The translations under genes were made by a program, and so were the position numbers. Shown here in pieces: positions 21,689 through 35,125 of a stretch of DNA of 64,000 nt. Numbering within the stretch: the first letter of the stretch is position 1; each line of letters opens with the position of its first letter. The stretch covers positions 264,221,692 through 264,285,691 of the forward strand of contig NC_081406.1 of NCBI RefSeq assembly GCF_030272615.1. The letters are read 5' to 3'. The notes below the pieces were generated by a model, which made no database searches, had not been told where the DNA came from, and worked only from the letters and a program-made list of their open reading frames with translations. The stretch comes from Cryptomeria japonica. Lineage: Eukaryota; Streptophyta; Pinopsida; Cupressales; Cupressaceae.

Positions 21689-22878
21689 ACCACCTTTTTA
21701 TTTAATATAATAATATGAATTACTTATTAAATCAAATAGAAATATTAAGTCTTTATTATAATATTGTTGGGTGAAAAATTTGTAAATTGATAAAGGTTCA
21801 CAAAATGTGTGTTTCACGATAGCACACAGAATGATATCTCTCAGAAGGCAAGATATAATTCTTCCTAATTATAAGAGAAGGCTCCCCCTTTCTACTGCAA
21901 CTCTTTTCTATTTTTCCTACCTCCTAACTTTACACTAATCCAGGGTACAATAACAACTTGGTTCTCTTCTTTCAAAACTAGTTATATCCAATTCTCTTTT
22001 AAGAATAAACTTTATCTTAACTTAAATAACTTTGAAAACTTGTAGTAATATTATACTAACTAATTTGGAAAGTAAATTGTCCGTGAAAGAACAAAGTCTT
22101 TCTTTACTTTACTTTTTCTGAAAATGACCTAGGGACAGGAATTTGCACACTTAAGAACTCAAATACTCTTTCTATGTACGAAGACTCCTATCAACCACTA
22201 TAACCCAAATATATTGTCAGCTCAAAGACTTACAAATATATTAAAAGATATTCTACTCTAGCCAGATAGTTCATATAGCACAAAGACTCTACTTTCTATC
22301 CTTCAAGTACAACTTTTGGAGATGACTTGTATAAGCTCAAAGACTTAAAGCAATTTATTCTCAGCTAATTCCAAATTTCTGAATTTTCAAAGTAACTCAA
22401 AGATTACGTGTAAACACTCAAAAGTTCTTCAATTTTCAACAACAATAACTATAACCAGCTTTAATCATTCAAGAACATATGATATCAATGACATAACAAC
22501 ATTCATACCACATAGAATATTGAACTCAAAACAAAGTTTGAATGCCAGGCTCTTCTCTTTCTTGATTAAATTGCAAATTTACAAAATGAACACCAAGTCT
22601 CAATTTGCTCTTCCCTTTGGCAGAGTTTTGTTGCATAAACAAAGATGGAAAAAAGATCCTCACAATAATAACCCTCATATATATAGAAGAGGGGTGCAAC
22701 ATGAAAATAGGAAATTATAACTAATTCTAAGACTAAGTCAAAAATAGAGTTCAAATTTACTTAGGACTTGTGCACTCAACAAGTGCACAAGAGAAAATAC
22801 AAAAAGACACATGAAGTGTCAATGGGTAAAATGAAAAGCCACTGGAAAAACATGAAAATGACTGAGTGTCATTTTTCC
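21689..22878. other. A/T-rich tract downstream of the minus-strand ORF
   Basis: I see no gene. On the minus strand there is a TATA-like TATATATGAG at about 22,676-22,686 and a palindrome (cttgtgcactc / gagtgcacaag) at about 22,764-22,790. The tract could be an LTR or a 3' flank of the ORF at 22,879-26,251, but I found no partner copy in the window. Confidence 0.35.
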
Positions 22879-25800
22879 TTAAGCTGAATCTCGCTTCTGG
22901 AGCTCCTCAAACTTCTGAAAAACATTCTTTATTTGAATTCCATCAGAACCCTGGGTATTACTTGTGATGACTTTGATCCTAGCAATGGAATCTTCCAAGT
23001 TGGTGCAACACTTCTTGTGCTTCCTCAAAATAGTATCCAAAAAATCCAAAATGAAATGGAGATCAACCAATTTATCAATCGAGGATAAAGAGAAATCCTC
23101 CCTATCAACCTCAGTAGTCACGAGAAAGCTTAATTATTTGATGATTACATCTACTTCTAGTACCTTCTCGTTTCCATCAAGAAATGCACATGGAATATCA
23201 GATATTTTTGTTGCAATCTCTTTCTTATTATTCACACATTTTTTTAGGGCCTTCCTCATATCCTTGACTAAGAACTCAAGAATATTCATTTAGTGTTCCA
23301 AGGCCTCTCGCTACTCAATGTACATGCATCGTGAAGGAATGACACCATTTTGGATGAGGTCATCAGGATCATAATCTTCAAAATCCTTTTCTTGTATTTC
23401 AAGCTCCTGAGGGAAGACCTCTATGGTGCTATCTACTTCTATCTTCACTGCATCAAGATTGTTGATAATAGTACAAGCTAAAATTATGATTCATGTGCCT
23501 TGACTCAACATTCGATCCATCCATTCTCCTATAGCTCTGCTTCGTGATGCTAATTGCTCGGCCCTTTAACAACCTATTTGTCCAAGGATGAAGCCATTGG
23601 TTCAACAACTTCTGAAGACTTGGACACTTTAATAAGAATTGAGGTGAGTTGCTCAATTCGTGCTTTGAGTTGATATTTCTTGACCTTATCTTCATCGTAC
23701 CTTGCAACAAGAGCTTCCAAAGTTGATATAGCATCACTTGAAGCAAAATCATGAGTTTGATTTCCCAACTCAATCTTTTGAATGACATAGTATGAATCTT
23801 GGACTTGACCAATAATTACATCTGGAGGAGGAACAAGAACCTCAGCATACTTGTTCCTATTCTTGTCAACCTTTACCCTTGACAAATTTTTATCTTTCTT
23901 AACAGTCTTGGGTTTGACAAGAACACCTTGGCTGAAATCAAAATCTTCAGGAGAAACAACCTACTTCTTTCTCTTTGGTGTATTAGACATCGACCAAGGT
24001 GGTAAAGTCAAATCATCATTCTCACCTACTACCACATCCTAAGAGGGATTGATAGAATCATGAATGGTGGTTGTTACTATAGGAGAGGTCATGGTAATGA
24101 CATGGGGAGAATTCTCAAAGAATAATTAATTGGATCTAGGGACTGCTTCATTCATGAATTTATCAAAATCATCCATCACAGTTGCAGACATTTTAGACAA
24201 CAAGGAAAAATCAGAAAATACATTCTCAATATTGTCATGTGGGATGTCTAAATTGGAATCACTAGCACTAGTAGAAGATACATGGATAACACTTGAAGGG
24301 GAAATACAATACATGTGACCACTAGAGGCTCGAGCTCAGAAGTAGAAATGGGAACTTGTAACATAGATGAAGGAGAAGATACTTGAAGTAAGGATTCATC
24401 TTCTCATGGCATTTCTTCTTCATCAAATTCATTTTATTCTTTATCACCTTCTTGTCCAGAAATTAACTCTTCATTAGGATGCTCACCCTCCTCTTGTTCA
24501 TTTGGTACTTCTAACTCTGATATCTCCTGAACATTAGAACTTGAGGGTTCTCCTTGAGCTTTTCCTTTCTTAGACCCAACCATGAACTTCAACTTAGGAG
24601 CATTTGTTGGAGTGGCAAGGTCCTGCTTGATCTTAGTTCTAATCTTTGATCTTCTTCCTGTTGGACCAGTAGTGTCATCATCAGAACCATAAGAGAAAGG
24701 TTTCATGGGAATACCATGCAAAGATAAACAAATATTAGTATTCGTAAGAATACTTTGAAATAGTTCCTTGATGGATGTACATTCCTTTTGAAACCATTGG
24801 ATGAGAGGAAAATGAGTAGAAGAAACCTTGTTCTTCTCATACATAGGATCCAAGATATCAATGTCTTCCTCCAGATCATTAGGAACATCGGCAAGGCCAA
24901 AGTTTTCAATCTATTCAATAGTTAGCTTGCAATAGTCAAGTTTCCTTACATTATTCTTAGACCTACAATTGGCCCAAACATCTTCAATTTAATGCACGTG
25001 CACATATGCCTTCTTCATCTTATTTCTCATTCCTTTGTAGTTGAATTCCTTTCTAGCCTTAAAGAACCTCATGGTGACTCTTCTCATCTCCTCTCCTATT
25101 GCCCTATCTTTGAAGATGGAATTGATAGAATACCTACCAATGGAAAGAGAGAACTTCAAACCTATTTTATGAGAACCTGATTGGGCCTCATGCACTGCAT
25201 TCATCTGACGAGCTAGCTCCATCAATATAATCTTATTAGAGGGGTACCTAGGGAGCATGAAAGGCTTTCCATTGAAACAACCAACCTTGATATATGTGAA
25301 GGTTGGAAATTGAAGAAACATGCATCCATATTGGTTCACCACCTCCCAAGAATGATCAGACACTCTTGTTATACAATTTCTTATCCAACATAGTCATGTA
25401 ATAACCAAAGAATGCATCATTTACTCTCCAAAAATGATTATGACTATCCTGAAGAACCAACTGAGAATAGTATTTATATACCTCAATCTGCCTCCTATCA
25501 CCAGTTGTAGATAATCTAGGAAAATATCTCATTGAAGCCACAACGTACACCAAGTAAGAAGTCATATAGAACTTGAGTGCACAGTAGGTACCTTGGTGTG
25601 TTGTTCTCAAATGGCATCACTGATCTATTTTTCCCAAAATATCTTCTCCTTATTTTGCCTGATCGCGTGGATTTATTGATACGTCCATTTATAGAAGGTA
25701 TTAGAGGTAGGAAAACCCTTCACTGTGCTCAAAAGAGTTATCATATCATTAACTTCTTCAATGAATTCACATCAGGGAATAGTTTATGGCCATCTTGCAA

Positions 25801-26251
25801 TGGTAGGTATTGGAGTCTTCAACCAGTTATCATTCATGTTCTTTCTTCACTTGTCTGAATTCTTATCAAAATAAGCTATGGCTGATTTCATTGTAATATT
25901 AGTATATCTCTCAATATTGGGACACTTGAAAACTAAATCAAAGAATTCCTCATCCATCCTGATTAATTTATTTTCAGCTTCATCCCATACACTTCTAATG
26001 ATTGGGTCAAAGTGATTTTCAACTTCCATTATGAACTCGGGCTCTTGAGAAGACATTGGAAAAGTAGCAACCAAATGAATTCCATTATTAATAATAGCTT
26101 CTATGTCATGATATGAAGGTGGTTTCTCAATTCTTTTAAGAAACTCAACTAGGTCAACATGACCTATCTCTGTATCTCTTATGTGATCAATGTTTGAACT
26201 GACTGAAGAAGGAGGAAAGACCGGATGAGGATCTTGCTTCTTGAATTTCAT
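22879..26251 (-). pseudogene. Decayed ORF of unknown function, about 1,100 codons originally
   Basis: The minus-strand reading starts at 26,251 (MKFKKQDPHPVFPPSS) and passes through several frames. Well-preserved parts are 26,251-25,847, 25,610-25,356 (FYMTSYLVYVVASMRYFPRL, then DAFFGYYMTMLD) and 25,363-24,989 (YGCMFLQFPTFTYIKVGCF, then YPSNKIILMELARQM). A Ser/Glu-rich and basic linker follows at 24,700-24,430, then helical segments at 23,885-23,574 and 23,121-22,879. There are no zinc knuckles and no enzymatic motif. The order of globular domain, low-complexity basic linker and helical tail resembles ORF2 of A/B and the third ORF of the LINE. It could be the core of another non-autonomous element or a captured gene. 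Confidence 0.6.
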
Positions 26252-26532
26252 CCCTCTTGTTTGGACAAGCCTCTATCATTGATATAATAATAACACTGAG
26301 AGAAAAAGACATTCATCAATTTTATAATCATACATTTGATCAATCGCTTTTGTTCATATGACTTAACAAATATTCAGAACATAGTACAATTTGGCCATTA
26401 GGGTTTCCAAAACCCTCTCGAAATCTTTGAACTCATTGGGATTGATCAAATATAAATCTTAATTTCTATGTGTGATAAGTGAAATTTCAAGATTATAATC
26501 TTAAAAATTTACTTAAGAAAAAGTGTGGGTAA
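26252..26532. other. Leader upstream of the unknown ORF
   Basis: This is A/T-rich sequence without ORF or clear motif. Confidence 0.4.
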
Positions 26533-27657
26533 AGGTGTAATTCGAGTCCATAAACCCAAATTACACTTTAGAAAAACAAGAATTAGGTGTAATTCGGGTT
26601 TATGGATCCGATATACACTTAATACAAAGTAAAAATAATAAACCAAGTGTCGGGTGAGATTGCCAGTCCGCTTAGTACTTAGAGAAACAAAGGAAAGCAT
26701 AAGGTGGTCGGCGAGGTTTCAAACCCACCAAACACCTGATATGGTGTATAGCGGGTTTGCGCCCCTCCCAACCACCAAAAATGGTTTACTCTATGCATCA
26801 ATATAAAGGAGAACTATGGTGGTCGGGGTTGTTGACCCACCACACACCACTATGTGGTGTGGGGCAGGCCTATGGCCCCGCTCAACACCGAAGTGGGTAA
26901 AATACAGTGAACAAAAGGAAACGGTGGTGGTTGGGGTCGCCAACCTGTCACACACCACCATGTGGTGTGGGAAGGCCTACGGCCCCGCACAACACTACAA
27001 TGATAAACATGGCAAGGAAAATAAGGGTATTTTGTTTTAGGGTCACCGAACCGTCACACACCACAATGTGGTGTGGGGCGGGCTGGAGGCCTCGCCAAAC
27101 ACACAACATTTGAATGGTAATAAAAAATGTAGGGAAAGAATGAATAATAGTGTGTGGCAATGGTTGCAGACCTGCCAAGCACCACTGTGTGATGTGTGGT
27201 GGGCCTACGGCCATCACTTCGCACTGATATAACACAGTGATACGATAATCAAAGGAACAAAAATCAAATAAGTCAAAAGGGTTTTTAAAAAACTCAAGAA
27301 TCATAGGGAAGAAATCATACCCAGTATAAAATTCGATGAAGTCTCCCTCCTGACCTAAGAAAGATTAAAATGAAATGAATGCAGATTAAAATGCTAAAAG
27401 GGGATTAATAAGCCAAGTAAAAAGACTCATATTCGAATTACTCAACCAAGTAATTAATAACTGAAGTTTATTAAATATGTGCAAATCGGATTTGTAAACT
27501 CGATTTGCATCTACAAGGTGTAAATCAGGTTTACAAGCCCGATTTGTACCTGGATGGGCAAAACATGAAAAAAGAGGTGTAAATTAGGTTTGTAAACCCG
27601 ATTTGCACCTGAATGACACAGTTGGTGTAAATCGGGTTTACAAACCCGATTTGCACC
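26533..27657. repeat. Array of self-complementary repeats
   Basis: Two kinds of unit occur. One is a 28-36 bp hairpin of the form GGTGTAAATCGGGTTT-loop-AACCCGATTTGCACC at 26,533-26,568, 26,585-26,620, 27,481-27,508, 27,517-27,550, 27,575-27,610 and 27,624-27,657. The other is a 105-120 bp tandem unit, about five copies at 26,703-27,230, each built from a GGTGGTCGGGGTT hairpin followed by a GTGGTGTGGGGC...GCCCCGC hairpin. Arms differ between units but remain largely complementary. The array lies upstream of the unknown minus-strand ORF. Confidence 0.75.
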
Positions 27658-28539
27658 TAGACTGTATTTAAGTGAAAAAAAAGGAAAAAATAAGGGGAAA
27701 AAATGCGATAACAACAACAATAATATCTCACAAAGCATGCAATGAGCATCAAAACCAAAAACAAGCACAAAATTTATGGGGTACCCTCAGATATTCGAAA
27801 AAGGAAAATCAAGGATAACAAATATTTAGCTTTTAAGGCCTTATTATAATATTCAGTTTATTCCTTGAATATGACACTTAATCACCTCCAAATTGAAACT
27901 AGGGGTGCCACTCATACCCGGCGTGATGACTGGGCGTAGAACTCAATTTATCAGTTCTCCCTAAAATCTAGGAATCCTCCTCCATGGCTAAGGAATCATC
28001 CCTGAACACTAAAATTCACATCACTGGCCTCTTGTCAAACCTCCTAACATCCTAGTGGGTCCACTAGCCACTACTAGTCTGCTCCTAAAAAATAGGAACC
28101 TCCCTAAAATTTAGGAGACAGCTCCCAAACAACTGAAGATGCTCCCAGTGACTCCTTGTATGTTTCCCCTCACTCCATTTGGATCATTCCCTCTCACAAA
28201 TCGGGAGGCATGCCCTCTAAAGAGGATACTTTTATCATCACCTTGGGTTAACACAAAGCATGTACGAAAAAAAACACAAGACGGACAGACAGAGCTCTTT
28301 TTAAGCACCAAAATGAAGTGTTCGCTATAATAAAAAGACAATCGGTTTCAAAATAAATTCTTTATCAAGTGTCTGACACCAAATGTCATTAGTAATTTCA
28401 AGACTATGGTCTTCAACAAGCGATAGATACCTACAAAAGCACACAAATCCACAAAGATTAGTTCACAAAAAGAAAACAAACATAGTGACACAAAACTAAA
28501 CATTAGTCTAATTAACCAAAAAAAAAATCTACTTAACAA
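27658..28539. other. Stretch without recognisable gene
   Basis: I see no ORF of substance. On the minus strand a T-rich tract ending tttgtag at about 28,430 looks like a 3' splice site and is followed by ATTTGGTGTCAGACACTTG (about 28,366-28,385), which is loosely like an LTR-proximal primer site. Confidence 0.35.
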
Positions 28540-28867
28540 AATTTAAAATCTAATATAATTAACAAAATAATTAATAAATCTAAAAATCCGTTATTAACTA
28601 ACAAATTAAAAATCCAAAGTAATTAACAAATTAAAAATTCAAACTAATTAACAAATAAAAATTCTAAACTAATAAACAAATTAAAAATCTAAACAAATTA
28701 ACTAATAAAAAATTTAAACTAATGAACAAGTTAAAAATGTAATTCTAATTAACACATTAAAAATCTAATATAACAAACAAATAAGAAATCTAATTCTAAT
28801 TAACAAATTTAAAAAATCTTTATAAATAATTAAAAAAAATCTAAACTAATTAACAATTAAAAAATCT
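28540..28867. repeat. A/T-rich tandem repeat, left part
   Basis: Degenerate units of about 28-30 bp of the type taaaaatctaaactaattaa. The array continues at 36,918-37,075 beyond the LINE. The last 16 bases, 28,852-28,867, are the left target-site duplication of the LINE. Confidence 0.8.
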
Positions 28868-28897
28868 TAACCCATTTTTTTCACTGTTGAAGCCAAA

Positions 28898-30577
28898 ATG
28901 GCGCTTAGGGTAGGGTTCCACGTTGCTCAAGGTAGGGTTTCAAGTGATGCTTCTACTGTCCCTAGCGGATCCCTTTTGGGTTCACAGGGAACTGGATCGA
29001 GATCCCCTGGATCTGCTGGCACTAAGGACAACCAAGGTGATGCAGATTCTGAAGATGGTGGGGACCCAAAATCGGGTTTTCAGGTGGACCCAGGGGATGA
29101 GCATTCATCGAGGGTTCCCCCTGTGGATGGTCCTCATGATTTGTCTTCATCACGGGCTTCTTAGGTTGTCCAATCTATCACGAGGGCCACAGAACATGCT
29201 TTTTTAGTAGGAGCCACGAATAATTATTGGGTTGCTTTATTTGGGGTTAAGCCGACTGGAAAGTCTCCCTTTCCCCCTGTCTATGTCACTTGTGATAAGG
29301 ATAGCGGTAAGGTTGCTTTGTTTATCCCTTACCAAGTGATTGACCACAACATCGCTATTATGGTGCTCAACCTTGTTGTAAATTTCTCTAGGCCTAGACC
29401 CAACATTGACTCAGTGAGGATTTTTGTTAATTGGAGGTGAAAGATTAAAGGGCAAGTTGAGGTTTCAGCCCTCCCTCGGGGTTTTTTCTCTTTTGCATTC
29501 TCATGCGATGAGGATATTCCTACTATTCTTTGTGGTGGCCCTTAGATTATGGGGAGGTCCTCTTTAACCCTTAACAAGTGGAGTATGAATATGGACATGT
29601 CTGATGCCTTTTTCTAAAGCAATCCTATCTGGGTCAAGCTGCCAGAGCTTCCTCTGGAATATTGGCATGAAGATATTTTCAAGGGCATTGTTGGAGTATT
29701 TGGTGAACTTCTATCTATTGATCCTATGACGGCTGCTAGGAAAAGAACAGTATATGCCAGGATTTGTGTGGGAGTGTCTAGATATAAGGATCTTCCTTCG
29801 TTAGTTAAGGTGGTTTCGAATTTGGGAACGTTAGTTCAAACTATTGAGTTTGAATTGTTACCTTTTGTTTGCTTCTTGTGCAAAAAGGCGGGCCACTGGG
29901 CAAAGAAATGCCTTCAGAACACTAAGATAGATTCTAACAAAGGATCTATCATCTGGAAACCCAAACTTGTGGACACAGAAGCTCAGAATAAGAAGGGTGA
30001 TTTTGTGCACGAGAAAGGGCCAGATGAGAACCACGAAACCAATACTAAAAATATTGTTCAACCTTGCCAGAACAGTGAAGCGAAAGAAACAGATTGGGAG
30101 GAAGACAACAGAGAAAGTAACCATGAAGATCAAAACCTTTAGGCTAAGGATATAGATCCAAAGATTACTTCTGAGGAGGCTTCCGCTCGGGTTGAAGGGG
30201 AGATAACTAAGGTGAATGTGATCATTGAAAATGAAGAAGAACAGGTTTTGGTAGAGGATTTGGAGGAGGGGGAATTTTCACCCCTAAACCACCAAAGATC
30301 CAAGGATATGGAAGAATGTACCTTTAAATATTGGCAATCTTCTTCGGTTCTTGGATCATCGTTTAGTATTCTTGAGTTCAATGATCTGAAGAAGACCCTT
30401 AAGGATGACTCTTCTTCACAACATTCCACCTGTAACTTCCTTGATTTGCATCAGAATGTTGTTATTTCGAACACCCTACAGTCCTCGAAGGTTGATAGTG
30501 CTACTAGTTTAGAGAGAATCAAATTTGATGAAGAAATGAGCTATACTAAGGTGGTGTCGAAGAAAAAGAGATCATAG
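28898..30577 (+). pseudogene. LINE ORF1: DUF4283-like RNA-binding protein with CCHC knuckle
   Basis: One frame runs from ATG 28,898 to TAG 30,575 with stops at 29,162, about 29,438, 29,546, 29,617 and 30,140. A Ser/Gly/Asp-rich N-terminus (to 29,160) is followed by a DUF4283-type domain (FSFAFSCDEDIPTILCGGP, then the WVKLPELPLEYWHEDIF motif at about 29,460-29,700, then the YARICVGV strand), a single zinc knuckle CX2CX4HX4C at 29,870-29,911, and an acidic tail. In plant LINEs this protein binds element RNA and forms the retrotransposition particle. The stop in CGGP-stop-IMG sits where related proteins have Trp (TGG to TAG). No frameshift is evident. Confidence 0.82.
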
Positions 30578-30750
30578 CAGAAGCCTAGAGTTACAACTCA
30601 CAACAGAGGGAAGGCAGACAGTGGCGAGCCACCCCGGAGTGCAAGGAAAAAATCTAACAGGTGGCAAAGAGAGCAGGAGTGCATATAGAACATAGCGGAT
30701 GGATCGGAGAAAATGATCCATGATAGTCTCTTTAATTCCCCTAGTAAGAA

Positions 30751-33700
30751 ATGAAGATCCTATCTTGGAATATTAGAGGTCTTAATAGTAGTCATAAACA
30801 GGACATTGTCCGTAATATTGATAGGGATCATAGACCGGATATTTTACTTATTCAAGAAACTAAATTGTCAAAAGATAAGGTGAAGAAAATTAAGTTTTCT
30901 AAATTTTGTGAATCTCAATGGAGTAGCTCTGATGGGGCTTCTGGGGTAGTTGTTACTCTCTGGAATACTCATTTTATTCATGGCACTCCTATCTGTCATG
31001 ATTGTAAGCATTTGGCAACCTTGTTTAAACATTCAAGGGATGGGTTTTCGTGGATCCTATCCAATGTGTATGCTCCCAATAATAAAGTTTGTAGGAGGAA
31101 ATTTTGGCTAAAGCTCTCTTCTTTTCAAAGTCGTTATCCCAATACTCCTTGGCTGGTAATGGGGGATTTTAATACCCCTTTTACAAAAGCTAAGAAATTT
31201 GGGGGATCCTAGATACAAAATGACAACAAACTGGACTTAGATGACTTCATCAATGGTCAAAGTCTGGTTGACTTGGATTTATCAGGAGCTTCCTTCACTT
31301 GGTCTAATCATCGTGTTGGAGCTGATCTGATTCAAGTTAGGCTTGATAGGGCCTTGATCTCAGTTGAGTGGATCCAGCATTATATATGTTCTCTGAATTC
31401 TATGGTTAGAATCAGATCTAACCACTTTCCTATATGTTTGATGGTTGAGCCTAAAAATGGTCTGCAAAGGAGGTTTCCTTTTAGATTTGAGAAAATGTGG
31501 CTCTCCAGCCCAAAGCTTTCCAGTGGCATGAAGGATTGGTGGAATGTTCAAGAGAATGGTTCTGCTATGTTTTGGGTTGCTAAAAAGTTAAGGCATGTTA
31601 AGGAGAGGATTAAGAAGTGGAATAGAGAAGTCTTTGGGGACATCTTCGTTCAGAAATCTTCTATTCAAGGGGAGTTGGGCCTGATCTAGGATAAAGTCCA
31701 AAATTAAGGTTATGTGAATGATAATTTTGCTAAGGAAAGTGAGGTTTTTTCCAAATACCATAATATTATAGCCCGGGAAGAGACCTTTTGGAGGCAGAGA
31801 TCTAGATCCTTATGGCTCAAGGATGGCGATAAAAATACCAGATTCTTCCACATCTCTACCCTTAAACACAGGGCTGCAAATAGAATTGGCCACCTTGTGA
31901 AGAATGGGAGAAGAATTGATAATGAGGATGAAATAAGTGGAGTTGTTGTTGAGTTCTTTGTTGATCTTCTAAAGAAAGATACTTTATTAGACCTAGAGGC
32001 TCAAAATATGTTGGTTGATATTATACCTAAAGTCCTATCTGATAGCCAAAATTGTAATATTGTTGCCATTCTTTCTAAGGAAGAGATTAGGAGTGTTGTC
32101 TTTTCTTTTGAGGACAGTAAATCTCCAGGCCCAGATGGCTTTCCTATGTTCTTCTTTCAGCGGGGAAGATGTGTCCAATGTTAAAGATTTTTTTGGAGCT
32201 AGATCCCTGCTGAAGGAATTGAATGCTACTCTCATTGTCCTCATTCCTAAGAAGTAGGGGGTTGATTCTTTGGATTCTTTTAGGCCTCTCAGCTTGTGCA
32301 ACTCCTTCTACAAAATTATCTCCAAGGTCCTTACATCGAGGATGTTGATTATTCTTCCTCTTCTAATTTCTCCTCAATGAAATGGCTTTGTACCAGGAAG
32401 ACAGATTCTTGATTCCATCATCACTGTTCATGAAAAAATTCATTCACTTTTGGAGGCTAAGTCTTAAGGCTTTCTTCTAAAATTGGACATTGCTAAAGCT
32501 TATGATAGGGTGGATTGATTCTTCTTTAAAAAAGTTCTTTAGGCTTTTTGTTTCTCTGGCAAGGTTGTCATTCTGATTTGGCAGCTCATATCCACTACCT
32601 CTACTGCAGTTATTGTCAATGGATCGCCCCCCCCAATTCTTTAAAACTTTGAGGGGTCTTAGGCAGGGTGATCCTATATTGCCTATTCTGTTCACTATAA
32701 TGGCGGAAAGTTTGTGTAGATTCATTCATAAAAAAGTTGTGGAAGGATCTTTGAAAGGCCTCAAGTCATCCTCTGCCAATTTGATATGTCCTCGTCCATA
32801 ATTTGTTGATGATACCATTTTAATGGGAAGCTCTTTTTGGGGGGAAGCCAAAGTCATCAAATCGATTCTCAACATCTATGAAAAAGCCTCTAGATAGATG
32901 GTTAATAGAACCAAGAGTTTTATCTACTTCATTAATACTCCTGAGCGGCACCAAATGAAGATTTCTAACATTCTCGGCTGCCTCATTGGTAAGCTCCCCT
33001 CTACTTACCTGGGTCTCCCTCTGGTATCTAAACCTTCTGAGTCCTTTTGGAAATCTTTAATTGATCGATTTAATAGGAAGTTGGCTGGGTGGAAAGGTAC
33101 CCTTTTGAGTCAAGCTAGTAAAATTCAGCTGTTGAAAGCTACTCTTCAGAACATCCTTGTGTATTCCCTAAGTTTGTTCAAGATTCCCTCTAAATATGCT
33201 GAAATTATTGATAAAATTCAAAAAATATTTATTTGGTCAAGGGTTGAGGAAAACAAAAGAATCTCTCTGGTTGCTTGGGAGAATGTCTGCAAGCCAAAGA
33301 GATATGGTGGACTAGGAATCAGAAGCATTAAAACCTTTAATAATGCTCTTCTGGCTAAACAGGTTCGGAGGTCTCATGACTGTAGAAGGGAATGGAACAC
33401 CTTATGGCACAATAAATATCTCTCTAATTTTCATCTTTGCAGGATTTTTTGAGTTCTTCTCATATCCCTGTTAGATCTCATATTTGGAACAATATCCTTA
33501 AGGCTAGGGAAGTGGCTAGCTGGGGAGCCTATTGGAAGCTAGGGAATGGAAGAAAATCTTGATTTTGGGATGATTGTTGGATCAGGAATCACTCTCTTGC
33601 TTCTGATCCTACCTTGGGATCTTTAAGGGATCTTTGTGTGGCTTCTTTTGGCTTAATGGTGGTTGACTATTGGAAGGAGGGTAAGTGGGTAAATCTTCCC

Positions 33701-34844
33701 GTTATTAATTCTTCTTTTACTCATTTGTAGCTTTCCCTAAACTCTTTTGGTTTCGAGAAAGGTGTGGAACATGAACTAATTTGGAAATTCAATCCCAATG
33801 GGAATTTTAATGTTTTTTCTATGGATGGTTGTAATGAACCCCATGTGTCCTGGTGTTTTAAGGTGTGGATTAAGGGTGTGGATTAAGCACCTCTCTCCTA
33901 AGGTCAATTTTTTTTTTTTGGCTCCTCTTTCTTAATAAAATCTTAACTACTGATAATCTTGTTAAGAGAGGCTTTTCTATCCCAAACAGATGCTACTTGT
34001 GTATGCAAGAGGTTGAATCTATGGATCATCTATTTTTACATTGCTCTTACGCTTCTGAGATTTGGAGTCTGGTGCTTCAGAAATGGGATCTTTGTTGGAC
34101 TTTACCGGGAGCTGTTAAGGAGTTCGTTCACCAATGGAACCCGCCTTCTATAAATCCTTTCATAAAGAAGCTATGGTTCTTCATGTTTCCTCACATGGCA
34201 TGGGGTTAATGAAAATAATATAATAATCGTATCTTCAGGAATATCCATCTCCCTCTTGATATTGTCTTCAAGAAAATTTCTAGTCATCTCTAATAATCTC
34301 TCGGCTATTAGCCCCAATATTCTCTCATAGTGGAATCCTTAAGTAGTATGAAGCCAATATTCTCAAGGATTAGGATTTTGGTCATCATGTGGTTACACCT
34401 AAGGTCAACCCTAGGGACAATATTAGTTGGAACTTTCCACCCCAAGGATGGGTTAAAATCAATTTTAATGGTGCGGCTAGAGGGAACCCTAGTCAAGTTG
34501 GTTGTGGAGGGGTCATACGGGATCACTATGACAACTTTATTTCTACTATTGCCCTCCCTCTTGGTAAACATACTAATTATGTTGCAGAAGCCATAGGAGC
34601 TTATCACTGTTTAAAACTTGCTAAACAGAACAACTGTAAGCTTGTTTGGGTCGAGGGGGACTCAAAGAACATTATCAACTACCTAAAGGGCAAATCTACT
34701 CAAGCTTGGAATGTTGATATTTGGATGAAAAAGGATAAAGATGTTATTAAAACCTTTGATGGATGCATTTTTGTCCATGTATATAGACAAGCCAATGTGA
34801 CTGTCGACTTCCTTGCCAATAGGGGAGTGACTTGTAAATCCTAG
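30751..34844 (+). pseudogene. LINE ORF2: endonuclease, reverse transcriptase, zf-RVT, RNase H
   Basis: Starts at ATG 30,751. The endonuclease (about 30,751-31,450) shows SWNIRGLN, IQETKL, VYAPN, MGDFNTP and the SNHFPI end, the expected APE-type motifs. Reverse transcriptase (about 31,714-33,450) has SPGPDGFP, KLDIAKAYDRVD, RGLRQGDPI and the catalytic FVDD at 32,802-32,813. A zf-RVT-type CX2C/HX4HC segment lies at about 33,990-34,065 and RNase H at 34,389-34,844 (NGAARGN, AEAIGA, EGDSK, VYRQANVTVDFLA). The first RNase H Asp is Asn. Frameshifts near 32,160, at the C-run near 32,625 and in 33,450-33,960, plus several TAG/TGA stops, make it inactive. Confidence 0.9.
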
Positions 34845-35125
34845 CTTAGTTGGACCTGTGGTGATAGGTTGGACTCAGAATTTGCTATGCATTTTCTCCA
34901 CGAGCGAAGTCAGGGGAGTAAATTTAATGATTACTAGTGCCATAATGACTTTGAGTGTTTCTAGAATTACTAATACCTTCCATTCTAAGACAAGTGGCCA
35001 GAGAGGACATGAGAATCGATGCGAATTTATTTTGCATGCTTTGTGGGTGATTTTATACATTTTATGGAGTCTTGCTTTAACTCTGAAAAATTCTTTGCAA
35101 AGAGTGTAACAGAGAGCTTGATAAA
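34845..35125 (+). other. Spacer between LINE ORF2 and the third ORF
   Basis: I see no conserved coding. A short leader follows the RNase H stop. Confidence 0.4.

Noticed and set aside
26816-27304. ORFs rich in Pro/His/Thr within the repeat array
   Set aside because: They arise from the tandem hairpin units in both strands and frames and have no independent support.
26533-27657. CRISPR-like array
   Set aside because: Repeats are palindromic and variable, spacing is irregular, there are no constant-length spacers or cas genes, and the sequence is plant DNA.
28111-28341. Host gene exon suggested by small ORFs at 27.5-28.5 kb
   Set aside because: ORFs are short, compositionally biased and without recognisable motifs; the region is repeat flank.
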